A stretch of 64,000 nt of DNA from Mesorhizobium sp. M1D.F.Ca.ET.043.01.1.1 (GCF_003952385.1 NZ_CP034444.1:744001-808000); one strand, 5' to 3'. Shown: positions 18,124 to 27,499, counted from the first letter of the stretch. Notes: generated from the letters alone by a model not told the origin. A program made the numbers and translations.

Positions 18124-18405
18124 TCAGTTCGGCGAACCGTCGGACGAGTGCAGAAGCCTCCAGGTCGAGCCGATGCGACCGTGAAACTGTGAGGCAAAAT
18201 CTTCGGCGGCGGCATCTTCCAGGCCATCGTCGACGAGCGCCTCGATGCTGCGCCGCATCAAGGCGAGTTGCATCGCCCTTGCGTGCGTCGCGTTCGTCTC
18301 TCTCATGATTGCCGTGACGTGGTAGGCAACAACAGGCTGGCCTAGGCAAGATACAAGCGCGCCGTCTTCGGCCGTCGCTGCAGCAACTGCGTCTTCGATC
18401 TGCAT
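18124..18405 (-). CDS. Hypothetical protein, helical
   Basis: 93 aa from ATG 18405, with GAGGAG 7 bp upstream. It is mostly helical by pattern (ATHARAMQLALMRRSIEALV, DGLEDAAAEDFASQFHGR). It has no signal peptide, membrane segment or known motif, and I recognise no family. A TTAA-N7-TTAA motif lies about 140 bp upstream. The coding call rests on ribosome site and amino-acid pattern. Confidence 0.5.
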   Translation of the reverse strand: MQIEDAVAAATAEDGALVSCLGQPVVAYHVTAIMRETNATHARAMQLALMRRSIEALVDDGLEDAAAEDFASQFHGRIGSTWRLLHSSDGSPN

Positions 18406-18931
18406 TTGGCGCTCCTCATCAAAGCCGATGCAGGCGCCTCCCCGGGAGACGACGGTATTCCGTCGCTTCTTTTCAACTCAGCCGCGCTGACTCTCGCGGC
18501 TAGAACCAATATCCTCCAGGATCGTATCGAAGGCCATCGAATAGTTAACTGATGGTTAACACGAAGGTTCGCATCTTAAGCGTCGCCTGAGGAACTCGGC
18601 CTAGCATGGCGGCAGGCGGTTGCCGAGGTGCAGAAGGCCGATGGCGACAAGGGCGCCAATGTCGCGCCGCGATACGCAACCGACAGACTGTCAAGGAAGC
18701 GGTTGATGCGATGGCGCGGCGGCGCCGGCCAGAGGCTATTCGTTCGTTCTAATGTTTGGTATCTTTATGTCAGACCGATAATAGAACCAACGCCTCGTCC
18801 ATTCAAATGGCCCCTCACAGATCGCCTTAAGTGGCCTGCTTTGAAACCCTGACCGCTATCAATCTCCCCCATACGATGACGGCGTGAGGCGGTGAGCAAG
18901 TGCGGGACCATAGCCCATCATTGGCAGCCAT
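18406..18931. other. 526-bp intergenic region with a CtrA-like box
   Basis: At 18545-18559 TTAACTGATGGTTAA fits TTAA-N7-TTAA, the CtrA recognition pattern in alphaproteobacteria. It would sit upstream of the helical protein ending at 18405. One isolated match could be chance. A short open stretch after 18605 (AWRQAVAEVQKADGDKG) reads like protein but has no credible start, ribosome site or match. Nothing else is supported. Confidence 0.35.
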
Positions 18932-19345
18932 CTACCGGTAAAGCTTCGGGTACTTGGCCTTCTCGGTTTGGCAATTTCCCGCTCTCTGGACTGCCATGGC
19001 GTAAGCTCTTTCATAGGCGTGGACGGCCCTTTGGAACTTTCGTGGATTAGGCGTTAGGTGTTTATCCAACCCCTCGTACAAAAGGACGGGGACAGTAATG
19101 ACGGCTTTCCCGTCTGCAGTCGGCATTAGCCGACACCTTTTCATTACGCCGTTCATATCGCCCGCCATCGTTGCGGCCTTATTCAACCAGCCATCGTCCT
19201 TCCGAGCCAGGAAGTTGATGTTTTGCTGTTCTCCCTGTCCGGCCGAAGCTGCCGATGATGCAAAGCAAATTCCTGCAGCGAGTGTAACCAAAATTCGACT
19301 CAAAGAGGCGTTCGCAATTGCTCCAATAACGTATCCAATTTTCAT
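18932..19345 (-). CDS. Exported hypothetical protein
   Basis: 137 aa from ATG 19345, preceded by GGGGAGGTGAA; this start is far better than an upstream in-frame one. A long signal peptide contains RILVTLAAGICFASSAASAG with likely cleavage after ASA. The mature part is charged (NINFLARKDDGWLNKAATMA, KRCRLMPTADGKAVITVPVL) and has three Cys residues that could form disulphides. I do not recognise a family. The sequence is less GC-rich than its neighbours, which may hint at acquisition. Confidence 0.65.
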   Translation of the reverse strand: MKIGYVIGAIANASLSRILVTLAAGICFASSAASAGQGEQQNINFLARKDDGWLNKAATMAGDMNGVMKRCRLMPTADGKAVITVPVLLYEGLDKHLTPNPRKFQRAVHAYERAYAMAVQRAGNCQTEKAKYPKLYR

Positions 19346-19578
19346 TTCACCTCCCCAGATAATGTCCGCATGAAGCACGTTTTAGCCCAGCTGAATAGCC
19401 ACTGGCGCGGTATCCAGATCCCCATCCACAAGCGGCTTACAGTTTCGCGACAGCCAACATGATCATCTGCTCAATCGATAGATTGGAGCAGTTATGCCGC
19501 GCGCTGGTCGAGTTTACTCTGCCCCTCCGGGCGCCCTATTGTGTTTGTGTGACCTGCAAGCACAAGCGGAGCCCCGCC

Positions 19579-20727
19579 ATGACCCTCACCAATCGAGATC
19601 TCATCGAGCTTACCGCGTGGCGCCGGAAGCTGCACCGGCAGCCGGAGATCTCCAACGAGGAAGAGAAGACCGCGCAAGAGGTCGTCGCCTTCCTCGCCGA
19701 TACCGGAGCGGACAAGGTGCTGACCGGACTGGGCGGGCACGGCGTGGCGGCGGTCTATGACAGCGGCCAAGCCGGGCCGACTGTGCTGTTCCGCTCGGAG
19801 CTCGACGCGCTGCCGATCGAGGAGCTTTCGGGGGTCGAGCATTCCTCGCAGGTGCCCGGCAAGTCGCATATGTGCGGCCATGACGGGCACACCGCGATCC
19901 TCGCCGCGCTCGGCCGTCAGCTCGGGCGCAAGAGGCCGGCGCGCGGCCGCGTGGTTTTGATGTTCCAGCCGGCGGAGGAGACCGGCAATGGCGCGGCCGG
20001 CGTTGTCGCCGATCCGCGCTTTTCAGAGATCGCGCCGGATTTCGCCTTCTCGCTGCACAACCTGCCGGGCGTGCCGTTCGGCGAGGTGCGGCTCAAGGCG
20101 GGCGTGGTGAACTGCGCCTCGCGCGGCATGCGGATCATCCTGGAGGGCAAGACCGCGCATTCCTCCATGCCCGAAACCGGCGTGTCGCCGATGCTGGCAG
20201 TGAGCGAGCTGATGCCGCGGTTGCCCGCGCTCGGGCACGGCTCCTTCGCCGACGACGATTTCAGCATGGTCACCGTTACCCATGCCGCGATGGGCGAGGC
20301 CGTGTTCGGCATCGCGCCCGGTTACGCTGAGGTGTGGGCGACGCTGCGCACAAGGCGCGACGAGGGCATGGCGGAGCTGGTCGCCGCCGCGGAAGCGCTG
20401 GCGGCGAAGATCGGGGCCGAGCATCGCCTTGCCGTGCGCTTCGACTATCATGAGATCTTCGTCGCCAGCGTCAACGCGCCGGATGCGGTGGAGCATCTCG
20501 CGCGGGCGCTCGACGAGGAAGGTGTTTCGCGCGGCGAGGAAGCCCTGCCGATGCGCGCATCGGAGGATTTCGGCATCTTCGGCCATAATGCCAAATCCGC
20601 AATGTTCTTCCTCGGCGCCGGCGAGCGCTACCCTGCCCTTCACAATCCCGACTACGACTTTCCCGACGACCTGATCCCGATCGGCTCGAAAATCTTCATG
20701 CGCACGGTGCGCAATCTTTTGGGGTGA
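19579..20727 (+). CDS. M20-family amidohydrolase (hippurate/N-acyl-amino-acid hydrolase-like)
   Basis: 382 aa from ATG 19579; longer in-frame starts reach into non-conserved sequence. The family hallmarks are present: LHRQPEISNEEEKTAQEV at the N-terminus, the metal-site CGHDGHTAILAAL, and FQPAEETGNGAAG with the catalytic Glu pair. The lid domain includes LEGKTAHSSMPETGVSP, and ASEDFGIFG and HNPDYDFPDDLIPIG close the protein. These dinuclear-metal enzymes cleave N-acyl or peptide-like bonds, for example of hippurate or indole-acetyl amino acids. It is cytoplasmic, of normal family length. Substrate is not assignable. Confidence 0.9.
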   Translation: MTLTNRDLIELTAWRRKLHRQPEISNEEEKTAQEVVAFLADTGADKVLTGLGGHGVAAVYDSGQAGPTVLFRSELDALPIEELSGVEHSSQVPGKSHMCGHDGHTAILAALGRQLGRKRPARGRVVLMFQPAEETGNGAAGVVADPRFSEIAPDFAFSLHNLPGVPFGEVRLKAGVVNCASRGMRIILEGKTAHSSMPETGVSPMLAVSELMPRLPALGHGSFADDDFSMVTVTHAAMGEAVFGIAPGYAEVWATLRTRRDEGMAELVAAAEALAAKIGAEHRLAVRFDYHEIFVASVNAPDAVEHLARALDEEGVSRGEEALPMRASEDFGIFGHNAKSAMFFLGAGERYPALHNPDYDFPDDLIPIGSKIFMRTVRNLLG

Positions 20728-20813
20728 GCGGCTGGCTTCTCCTTCGACAAGCCTTAGCTATATCGCGGCAGGAACCAAATCTCGGAAATCGTGTGGGCAG
20801 CAGGGAGCAGGCC

Positions 20814-21815
20814 ATGTCCCGCATCGTCGTCATCGGAGGCAGTGGTCACGTCGGAAGCTATCTGGTGCCTCGGCTCGTCGAGCTCGGACATGATGTCGTG
20901 AATGTAAGCCGCGGCATGGCGGTGCCCTATCGTCCCCATTTCGCCTGGAATTCGATCGAGAACATCGCCATCGATCGCGCCGCCGAAGAGAAGGCGGGAC
21001 GGTTCGGCACGATGATCGCGGAGCTGCGTCCGGAGATCGTCGTCGACATGATATCGTTCGATCTGCCAAGCGCCCGGCAACTTGTCGAGGCGCTGCGCGG
21101 CAGGATCGAGCACTATCTGTTCTGCAGCTCGATCTGGGTACACGGTCGTTTCTTCACCATCCCGTCGACCGAGGCGGACCCGCCAAACCCCATCGACACA
21201 TACGGGGCGGACAAGGCCGCGATCGAGGCCTGGCTGTTGCGGCAGGCACGGCTGACCGGTTTTCCGGCGACCTGCTTTCGGCCCGGCCATATCGTGGGAG
21301 AGGGATGGATCCCGATCAACCCGCTCGGCAATGCCAATCCCGCCGTCTGTTCCTTGATCGCCCGCGGCGACGAGCTGGTTCTGCCGAATCTCGGGCTCGA
21401 GACGGTGCATCACGTTCATGCCGATGACGTCGCCCAGTGGATCATCCGCGCGATCGAAAACCGGACGGCCTCGATCGGCGAGGCATTCAACACGGTTTCC
21501 GAGCAGGCGGTCACGCTGCGGGGCTATGCCGAAACAGTCTATCGCTGGTTCGGCAAGGAGCCGCGGATCGCGTTCAAACCCTTCGACGAATGGATCCTCG
21601 ATCTGGAAGGCGATGATGCCGTGGGCTCGCGAGGACATGTCATGCGCAGCTCATGCCACTCGATCGAGAAAAGCCGTCAGCGCCTCGGCTACAAGCCTCG
21701 CTATACGAGCTTCGAGGCAATCCAGGAGTCCGTCCGGGCGCTGATAGCCGCGGGGACGGTTGCCGCCCCGGATCCCGGCTTTGCGGGAGAGGCCGCTGAC
21801 CGTTCTGTTGCGTGA
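20814..21815 (+). CDS. NAD-dependent epimerase/dehydratase family protein
   Basis: 333 aa from ATG 20814, with CAGGGAGCAGG upstream. The N-terminal Rossmann motif [12 protein letters not shown] and an active-site-like [14 protein letters not shown] (Tyr-x3-Lys) place it in the extended SDR group. The middle contains [19 protein letters not shown] and [12 protein letters not shown]. Extended SDRs of this type act on nucleotide sugars or other carbonyl substrates. It overlaps the glycosylase gene downstream by about 56 bp if the glycosylase starts at 21760. No further context fixes the substrate. Confidence 0.88.
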   Translation: MSRIVVIGGSGHVGSYLVPRLVELGHDVVNVSRGMAVPYRPHFAWNSIENIAIDRAAEEKAGRFGTMIAELRPEIVVDMISFDLPSARQLVEALRGRIEHYLFCSSIWVHGRFFTIPSTEADPPNPIDTYGADKAAIEAWLLRQARLTGFPATCFRPGHIVGEGWIPINPLGNANPAVCSLIARGDELVLPNLGLETVHHVHADDVAQWIIRAIENRTASIGEAFNTVSEQAVTLRGYAETVYRWFGKEPRIAFKPFDEWILDLEGDDAVGSRGHVMRSSCHSIEKSRQRLGYKPRYTSFEAIQESVRALIAAGTVAAPDPGFAGEAADRSVA

Positions 21816-22350
21816 TTTCTTTGCCCGTGACGCGCTTGTGGTCGCGCGCGAGCTCATCGGCGCGCGGCTTGGTCTCGCCGGCGTCGGCGGCATCATCGTC
21901 GAGAGCGAGGCCTATAGCCCCGACGACCCGGCCTCGCACAGCTATCGCGGCCGCACGCCGCGCAACGCGCCGATGTACGGTGCTCCGGGCACTGCCTATG
22001 TCTATCGCTCCTACGGCCTGCACTGGTGCCTGAATGCGGTGTGCCTGCCGGGCAGCGCGGTGCTGATCCGGGCGATCCAGCCGCAATCCGGCATCGCCGC
22101 CATGCGCGGCAGGCGGGGAACCGACGACGACAGGCTGCTGTGCTCCGGTCCGGGCAAGCTCTGCCAGGCGCTTGGCATCGACGGCTCGCACAACGGGCTG
22201 TCGTTGAGCGCGCCGCCCTTCGAGTTCGCCCGCTCCGAGACCGACGCCGCCGCGGTCCTCAGCGGACGCAGGATCGGGATTTCCAGGGGCGTGGAAGCCG
22301 AGTGGAGGTTCGGCCTTGGCGGATCGTCCTATCTCAGCCGGAAATTCTGA
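21760..22350 (+). CDS. DNA-3-methyladenine glycosylase (AAG/MPG family)
   Basis: 196 aa. It matches the AAG/MPG fold: [20 protein letters not shown] at the N-terminus, then [20 protein letters not shown] (catalytic-type Glu plus the TRRN-like loop TPRNAPMYG), [16 protein letters not shown], and the C-terminal [13 protein letters not shown]. The enzyme removes alkylated purines in base-excision repair. The ATG at 21760 lies inside the epimerase gene, and a later non-ATG start is possible. A degraded duplicate of its central part lies at about 22910-23010, beyond the GYD gene. Confidence 0.9.
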   Translation: MPPRIPALRERPLTVLLRDFFARDALVVARELIGARLGLAGVGGIIVESEAYSPDDPASHSYRGRTPRNAPMYGAPGTAYVYRSYGLHWCLNAVCLPGSAVLIRAIQPQSGIAAMRGRRGTDDDRLLCSGPGKLCQALGIDGSHNGLSLSAPPFEFARSETDAAAVLSGRRIGISRGVEAEWRFGLGGSSYLSRKF

Positions 22351-22485
22351 GCGGCCAAGCGGTGTAAAGATCGCGGCCCTCGTCGAGCCGCGAACCTCTT
22401 TCTTATGCCGCGGGCTGTGGTCATGGATCAGGAGGCCGTCGCCCGACTTGATTTGGACGATCTGCGCGCTGCAGCGCGGTGGCGA

Positions 22486-22779
22486 TCAAGCCACCTTTGC
22501 CAATATCTTGGTCATATCGGCCGTATCAAATGCCCTCAATGTCTGAGTTCTGATGTTGCCTAAAGATGCGATCGATAAGGAGAGTGCGGTAGCGGCAATG
22601 TCGTCTTCGGCTTCAGTGATCCCCACGACATCATATTGACCCAGCGTCCACAACAGCGTGTGAACCTTGACGCCGCTTTTGCTGGCCGCCGCCTTGAAGG
22701 CCTCGGCACGCTTCTGAGTATCCTTTATTGCCTTGATACCCTGGTCTGTGAAATTCGACAGGAATACGTAATAGGCCAT
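22486..22779 (-). CDS. GYD-domain protein
   Basis: 97 aa from ATG 22779, with GGGAGGAAC upstream. MAYYVFLSNFTDQGIKAIKD and VHTLLWTLGQYDVVGITEAE match the GYD domain, where the name-giving motif here reads GQYD. This is a small ferredoxin-like alpha/beta fold of unknown function. It is convergent with the glycosylase gene and lies between that gene and its decayed partial duplicate, suggesting a rearrangement around it. Confidence 0.82.
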   Translation of the reverse strand: MAYYVFLSNFTDQGIKAIKDTQKRAEAFKAAASKSGVKVHTLLWTLGQYDVVGITEAEDDIAATALSLSIASLGNIRTQTLRAFDTADMTKILAKVA

Positions 22780-22909
22780 TTGTTCCTCCCACAACGGGGA
22801 GCGGGCGGGCGCTCACGGCGCGTCCGCCGTCTCCCGCAGCAACGATACCACGAGGTGGGTGCGCAAACCACAGGCGGCCCGAAAAGCGCCGTCTGCAAGG
22901 ACAGCTCCC

Positions 22910-23010
22910 GCAGACCCTGCCAAGCGCTCGGCGTGGACGGCTCGCATGGCGGCCTTTGTTGGGCGCGCCGCCCTTCGCGTTCGCCCGGTCCGGATCCGGC
23001 ACGGTCGGGC
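22910..23010 (+). pseudogene. Remnant of a 3-methyladenine DNA glycosylase gene
   Basis: CTGCCAAGCGCTCGGCGTGG and GGCGCGCCGCCCTTCGCG align with 22161-22245 of the intact gene (CTGCCAGGCGCTTGGCATCG, AGCGCGCCGCCCTTCGAG). Translation gives CQALGVDGSHGGL and then, one frame over, GAPPFAFARSGSG, against [13 protein letters not shown] and [13 protein letters not shown]. It is a frame-broken fragment of about 100 bp in the 308-bp gap 22795-23102. Confidence 0.7.
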
Positions 23011-23102
23011 GGACAAGGGCGGCAGCTGTTGGCCTCGGATATCCTCCTTGTGGGAAGAAGGGTTCCTGTGTACTCCCACCCTGCTTTAGGAGAGGCTTAA
23101 GG

Positions 23103-23462
23103 ATGAGATATGCAATGGCCGTCGCTTTGAGCGCGGTGGTGGCTGGATGCGTCAGCTCTCCGGTCGACTATGGATCGTCGCTCTCGCAGCAGGACCCGAA
23201 ATGGGCATCGCCGGAATGCCAGCAAGCCCGCTTGGCGGCCTCGGACTACGCCACCCGTGAAAAAGAGCACCCCGGCTGGGGTTTCGGCGTCTTGCTCGGC
23301 CCCTACAGCATGGGAATGGTGGCGGCGGTCAAGGAGCATGAGCAGCAGCAGCGACGGCTTCTCGCCCGGCAGATGCATCTGCAGTGCTCCAGCCAGCCAC
23401 TGCCGAAGGAACTGGATTTCGATCCTGCGATCTACGCGCCAAAGAAGGCGAAGTATCCATAA
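23103..23462 (+). CDS. Small lipoprotein, hypothetical
   Basis: 119 aa from ATG 23103, with AGGAGAGG upstream; the open frame that extends leftwards runs into the glycosylase remnant and is not the gene start. A lipoprotein signal peptide (MRYAMAVALSAVVAGC) has the lipobox VAGC with Cys16 as the lipid site. The mature part has SPECQQARLAASDYATREKE, a Gly-rich hydrophobic patch (WGFGVLLGPYSMGMVAAVKE), and a basic end. I recognise no family. It is probably in the inner or outer membrane, facing the periplasm. Confidence 0.7.
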   Translation: MRYAMAVALSAVVAGCVSSPVDYGSSLSQQDPKWASPECQQARLAASDYATREKEHPGWGFGVLLGPYSMGMVAAVKEHEQQQRRLLARQMHLQCSSQPLPKELDFDPAIYAPKKAKYP

Positions 23463-23485
23463 GCGGTGGCCGCGCGTTCCGATCC

Positions 23486-24085
23486 CTACTCCGGCCGTGC
23501 AGCCTTCTTGTCGAAGGCGTAGGTGAGGATTGCCACGCCCGTTTCGGTCGCGACCTGGCTCAACAGTTTCAACGTCGAGGGCGCCTGCCCCGGCTCGAAA
23601 AGGCGAAAACCTTCGCCCAGCACCAGCGGGTGGACCACCAGCACCAGTTCATCGACCAGCCCATGCCGCATCAGCGCGCGGAGCAGCTTGCCGCTGCCGA
23701 ACATGACCAGCGGCTTGTCATGAGCTTGCTTGAGCTGGCGCATGGCTGCCTCGCCGGCAAGCAGCGTCGAATTTTCCCAACGCGGTTCGTAGCCTGGGTC
23801 GTGGGAAGCTACGAATTTCCGCACGTCGGTCAGCGCCTTGGTCATCGGACTGGCAGGCTGGCGGACGACCCAACCTTCGTAGAGGTCCTCATAGGTAGTC
23901 CGGCCGGCGAGCAGCGACCATCCGCCGGCCATGGCGTGTCCAATGACCTCCTGCATCTTGCGGTCGCTGCCCGGATTGCCCCAGCCGCCATGGGCAAAAC
24001 CATTGCGCGTATCCTCATCGGCGCGCGCTGGCGCCTGGTACACACCGTCCAGCGTCAGATGCTCGATGGCGACGATCCGTGCCAT
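23486..24085 (-). CDS. Dihydrofolate-reductase-like / RibD C-terminal domain protein
   Basis: 199 aa from ATG 24085. The sequence shows ARIVAIEHLTLDGVYQAPAR, LLAGRTTYEDLYEGW, LKQAHDKPLVMFGSGKLLRA and DELVLVVHPLVLGEGFRLF, the standard pattern of the stand-alone RibD_C/DfrA-like family. These NADPH-binding proteins are presumed reductases with unknown substrates. Its ATG overlaps the TGA of the upstream cupin gene (TGATG at 24087-24083), so the two are translationally coupled and probably act together. Confidence 0.85.
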   Translation of the reverse strand: MARIVAIEHLTLDGVYQAPARADEDTRNGFAHGGWGNPGSDRKMQEVIGHAMAGGWSLLAGRTTYEDLYEGWVVRQPASPMTKALTDVRKFVASHDPGYEPRWENSTLLAGEAAMRQLKQAHDKPLVMFGSGKLLRALMRHGLVDELVLVVHPLVLGEGFRLFEPGQAPSTLKLLSQVATETGVAILTYAFDKKAARPE

Positions 24086-24633
24086 CAGCCTTCCTGCCAT
24101 GCGGCAAGCAGCGGGCCTTCGCTGCCATAGACGGGGTCCTTCTCAGGACGGCCGACCTTGGGGATGGTGCGCAGCGCCTCTTCGTGCTGCTCGGCGCGCG
24201 TGCACAGATCGTAGGTGCCGAAAGGCGGATAGGCGCCGACGACGAGCAGGTCAGATGACGACGACAGGCGCTGGTGGCCGGTGCCGGCCGGCAGGATCGC
24301 GACGTCGCCGGCCTTGACCGTCAGCACCTTGCCCTTGCCGCCGCCGAAGCGCACTTCGGCCGTGCCGCGCGCGATGCCCAGCACTTCGTGGATGCGCGAA
24401 TGGTAGTGGACGTAATCGTAGATGCCGTTGCGCCAGCCGTCGCCCCAGCCGTTCGTGCTGAAGAGATCCTCGAAGACGGAAGCCGGATCGACACCGTCCG
24501 GCAGCGTCACGGCCTCTCGGTAGACGAGCATCGGCCAGCGTGGATGGTTGGGCACCAGGCCGTCATCCTCGAAGCGGAAGGTGAGCGGTTCACGCTGCTC
24601 GACAAGTTCCCTGAGCTTTGCTTGTCCTGGCAT
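24085..24633 (-). CDS. Cupin-domain protein
   Basis: 182 aa. The single cupin barrel carries YVHYHSRIHEVLGIARG and the second motif AGDVAILPAGTGHQRL, the likely metal-binding His/Glu set. An N-terminal helical extension (AKLRELVEQREPLTFRF) precedes it. Members of this group (annotated as cupins or YjlB-like proteins) have no settled function. It is the first gene of a two-gene unit with the RibD-like reductase through a TGATG overlap. Confidence 0.8.
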   Translation of the reverse strand: MPGQAKLRELVEQREPLTFRFEDDGLVPNHPRWPMLVYREAVTLPDGVDPASVFEDLFSTNGWGDGWRNGIYDYVHYHSRIHEVLGIARGTAEVRFGGGKGKVLTVKAGDVAILPAGTGHQRLSSSSDLLVVGAYPPFGTYDLCTRAEQHEEALRTIPKVGRPEKDPVYGSEGPLLAAWQEG

Positions 24634-24735
24634 GCCGTGACCTTTCCGCCACTCGATTGCCGACCGTTCTCAACCAGCGGCGGCGCGCTTTGTTCCCGCC
24701 CCTTGCGGCGATTGGCGAAGGCGAACGTGACATCC

Positions 24736-24920
24736 GATCTCCCCCCTTGTGGGGGAGATGGTCGGCAGCCCAGAGGGGGGCGCGAAGGAATGCAGCGTTG
24801 GCGCTTGCCAAAGTGCGCCCCTCGCAAGGATGCAGGTACGATCGACCGGCAAGGCCGGCGGGACAGCGCCCCTCTGTCCTACCGGACATCTCCCCCACAA
24901 GGGGGAAATTGGCAGTTTTG
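24736..24920. repeat. Inverted pair of palindromic intergenic repeats (family R3)
   Basis: CTCCCCCCTTGTGGGGGAGA near 24741-24760 and, about 130 bp away in opposite orientation, CTCCCCCACAAGGGGGAAAT near 24891-24910. Each is itself a hairpin and the pair flanks a variable core. Related forms occur at 59338-59430 and, short, at 2667-2682. This fills most of the 311-bp gap 24634-24944, in which I see no gene. Confidence 0.7.
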
Positions 24921-24944
24921 CCGCCGGCTCTCCCTTGCAGAGAC

Positions 24945-25961
24945 CTACACCTCGAGCATGACCTTGATCGCGCGGCGCTCGTTCATGGCGCGGTAGCCTT
25001 CCGCCACCTCGGCCAGCGGCAGCTTGAGGTCGAAGACCTTGCCGGGCTTGATCCTGCCCTTGAGCACGCGGTCCATCAGATCGGGCAGGAAGCGGCGCAC
25101 CGGCGCCGGGCCGCCCAGCATGCGTTTTTGGCCGAAGAACAGGCGCTGGCCATCGAAGCTCACGCCATGCGGCACGCCGACATAGCCGATGGTGCCGCCG
25201 GGCCGCGAGCAGGCAAGCGCCTGGTCGAAGGATTCGGCCGTGCCGACGCATTCCAGCACCGAATCCGCGCCGACGCCCTTGGTGAGTTCCTTGATGCGGG
25301 CAATGCCTTCCTCGCCGCGTTCGGCTACGATGTCGGTCGCGCCGAATTCGCGGGCGAGTTTCTGACGGCTCTCGTGCCGGCTCATGGCGATGATGCGCTC
25401 CGCACCCATCTCCCTGGCAGCGAGCACGCCCATCAGGCCGACCGCGCCGTCGCCGACAACGACCACCGTCGACCCCTCGCGAACCTCGGCCGCGTCGGCT
25501 GCATACCAGCCGGTGCCGAGCACGTCCGAAACGGCCAACAGGTCAGCCACCAGCTCGGCGGGCGGAACCTCGGCGGTGGCGACCAGCGTGCCGTCGGCCA
25601 GTGGCACGCGGGCATAGGGCGCCTGCGCGCCCGACATGAACTCGCGCTGCTCGCAGGAGGACTGGAAGCCGAAGCGGCAGTGCGGGCAGGTGTTGTCGGA
25701 AAGGCAGAAGGAGCCGACGACGAACTGGCCGGGGCGCACGTTGCGCACCTCGCTGCCCACCTCGACGACGATGCCGCAATATTCGTGGCCCATATGCATG
25801 GGGCCGTCGACCGGCTGCAGCCCGCGATAGGGCCACAGATCCGAACCGCAGATGCAGCTTGCCGAGAGCTTGATGATGGCGTCCGTCGGGCGAAGGATTT
25901 TCGGTTCCTCGATTTCCTCGCAGCGGATGTCGCCGGGCCTGTGAAGAACGGTTGCGAGCAT
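24945..25961 (-). CDS. Zinc-dependent alcohol dehydrogenase (MDR superfamily)
   Basis: 338 aa. The catalytic zinc ligands are seen in SCICGSDLWPYRG and MGHEYCG, and the structural-zinc cluster in CPHCRFGFQSSC (reduced spacing compared with the usual four-Cys loop). The Rossmann motif is VVVVGDGAVGLMGVLAA. The family oxidises alcohols or polyols with NAD(P). It lies 27 bp downstream of a small cupin gene on the same strand and both are divergent from a LysR regulator, which probably controls them. Confidence 0.9.
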   Translation of the reverse strand: MLATVLHRPGDIRCEEIEEPKILRPTDAIIKLSASCICGSDLWPYRGLQPVDGPMHMGHEYCGIVVEVGSEVRNVRPGQFVVGSFCLSDNTCPHCRFGFQSSCEQREFMSGAQAPYARVPLADGTLVATAEVPPAELVADLLAVSDVLGTGWYAADAAEVREGSTVVVVGDGAVGLMGVLAAREMGAERIIAMSRHESRQKLAREFGATDIVAERGEEGIARIKELTKGVGADSVLECVGTAESFDQALACSRPGGTIGYVGVPHGVSFDGQRLFFGQKRMLGGPAPVRRFLPDLMDRVLKGRIKPGKVFDLKLPLAEVAEGYRAMNERRAIKVMLEV

Positions 25962-25988
25962 TTTGCTTTCCTTTCGTTCGCGAGAGGG

Positions 25989-26384
25989 TCAGGCGCCGTA
26001 GTCGGCGTCGCTGACATGTTCCAGCCATTCGACGACCCTGCCGTCCTTGACCTCCTGGACGGCAATGTGGGTCATGGCGGTCTCGGGCGATGCGCCGTGC
26101 CAGTGCTTCTCGCCGGGCGCGAACCAGACGACGTCGCCGGGCCTGATCTCCTCGACCGGGCGGCCCTCGCGCTGGACGCGGCCGCGGCCGGAGACGACGA
26201 TCAGTGTCTGCCCGAGCGGGTGTGTGTGCCACGCGGTGCGGGCGCCGGGCTCGAAGGTGACCTGCGCGCCCTGCGTGCGGGCGGCGCCGAAGGGGTTGAA
26301 GAGCGGATCGATGCGGACGGTGCCGGTGAACCAGTCAGCCGGACCCTTGCCGGACGGCCGCGTGCCTGCGCGAAGAATGTCCAT
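25989..26384 (-). CDS. Small cupin protein (mandelonitrile-lyase/quercetinase-like fold)
   Basis: 131 aa. Single-domain cupin with motif 1 [20 protein letters not shown] (HxH metal pair) and motif 2 [20 protein letters not shown]. Such small cupins are often found beside alcohol dehydrogenases and LysR regulators in proteobacteria; several are metal-dependent and a few show hydroxynitrile-lyase activity. It is upstream of the alcohol dehydrogenase gene in the same transcript, with the LysR gene divergent across about 220 bp. Confidence 0.85.
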   Translation of the reverse strand: MDILRAGTRPSGKGPADWFTGTVRIDPLFNPFGAARTQGAQVTFEPGARTAWHTHPLGQTLIVVSGRGRVQREGRPVEEIRPGDVVWFAPGEKHWHGASPETAMTHIAVQEVKDGRVVEWLEHVSDADYGA

Positions 26385-26605
26385 GGTGATCTCCTGTCAG
26401 ATGCGTTCGATGCGAAGCGGAAACTCGCCGCTCTGCCGAGGGCGTCTTGATCCTCATTGAGGCGGCCGAGCCTCACGGGGGGCGCGGGCTGGCCCGCACG
26501 GACTTGCCAGGGAAGATATTGCAGCGAAGCTCGTGGGATTAGATGAGATAATCCGCATGGACTTATCGGCCTGTGATATAAATCTGAAACCGAAGAAGGT
26601 TTCCG

Positions 26606-27499
26606 ATGCAGCGCGACGACATGAAGGATCTGCTGTGGTTCCTTGCGGTCGCCCGCGAGCGCAGCTTCACCAAGGCGGCGGCGGGGCTCGGCACCTCGCA
26701 GTCGACGCTCAGCCACACCATAAAGGAGCTGGAGGCGCGGCTCGGCGTTCGCCTGCTCACGCGCACGACGCGCAGCGTGGCGCCCACCGAAGCCGGCGAG
26801 CGGCTGTTCCAGTCGCTTGCGCCGCGCTTCGAGGAGATCGAGGCGGACCTCGCCGGCCTGGTCGCCTTTCGCGACAAGCCCTCGGGCACGGTCCGCCTCA
26901 CGCTGTCTGACCATGCGCTGCAGACGGTCGTCTGGCCGAAGCTTGAGCCGGCGCTGCGCGACTATCCGGATCTCCGCGTCGAGCTCTACAGTGATAACGG
27001 CATGCGCAACATCGTGGCGGAGCGTTTTGACGCCGGCGTGCGGCTCGGCGAGAGCGTCGATCGCGACATGATCGCGGTGCGCATCGGCCCGGACTGGCGG
27101 CTGGTGGCCGTCGCCTCGCCCGACTATTTCTCGCGCCGCCCCGCCCCGAGGATACCTCAGGATCTGGTCACGCATGACTGCATCTGCCTGCGGCAGGCGA
27201 CGTTCGGCGGGCTCTATGCCTGGGAGTTCGAGAAAAAGGGCCGCGAGCTTCGGGTGCGAGTGGACGGCCAGCTGACCTTCAACACGACGCTTCCCATGGT
27301 CGACGCGGCGCTGAGCGGTTACGGCATCTGCTACGTCCCGGAAAACCTCGTCAGCCACCACATCGCGGAGGGACGGCTGACGCTCGTGCTCGACGACTGG
27401 AGCCTGCCCTTCCCGGGCTATCACCTCTACTATCCGAGCCGACGGCAGCTTTCACCGGCGATGGCGGTGGTCGTCGAGGCGCTGCGGCATCGGAGTTGA
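26606..27499 (+). CDS. LysR-family transcriptional regulator
   Basis: 297 aa. The N-terminal HTH (LLWFLAVARERSFTKAAAGL, then QSTLSHTIKELEARLGVRLL) is followed by the periplasmic-binding-like effector domain (RLGESVDRDMIAVRIGPDWR, then GYGICYVPENLVSHHIAEG). Length is typical. Start at ATG 26606, or the second Met five codons on. It is divergent from the cupin and alcohol dehydrogenase genes and is their probable regulator, acting in the 221-bp gap 26385-26605. The effector is unknown. Confidence 0.93.
   Translation: MQRDDMKDLLWFLAVARERSFTKAAAGLGTSQSTLSHTIKELEARLGVRLLTRTTRSVAPTEAGERLFQSLAPRFEEIEADLAGLVAFRDKPSGTVRLTLSDHALQTVVWPKLEPALRDYPDLRVELYSDNGMRNIVAERFDAGVRLGESVDRDMIAVRIGPDWRLVAVASPDYFSRRPAPRIPQDLVTHDCICLRQATFGGLYAWEFEKKGRELRVRVDGQLTFNTTLPMVDAALSGYGICYVPENLVSHHIAEGRLTLVLDDWSLPFPGYHLYYPSRRQLSPAMAVVVEALRHRS

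Noticed and set aside
18605..18852. Short open stretch AWRQAVAEVQKADGDKG
   Set aside because: It reads like protein but has no start, ribosome site or known relatives that I can name; it may be a tiny remnant.
24618..26450. 610-codon plus-strand frame across the alcohol dehydrogenase and cupin genes
   Set aside because: No recognisable domain, and it runs through the R3 repeat pair; the opposite strand carries two well-supported genes.
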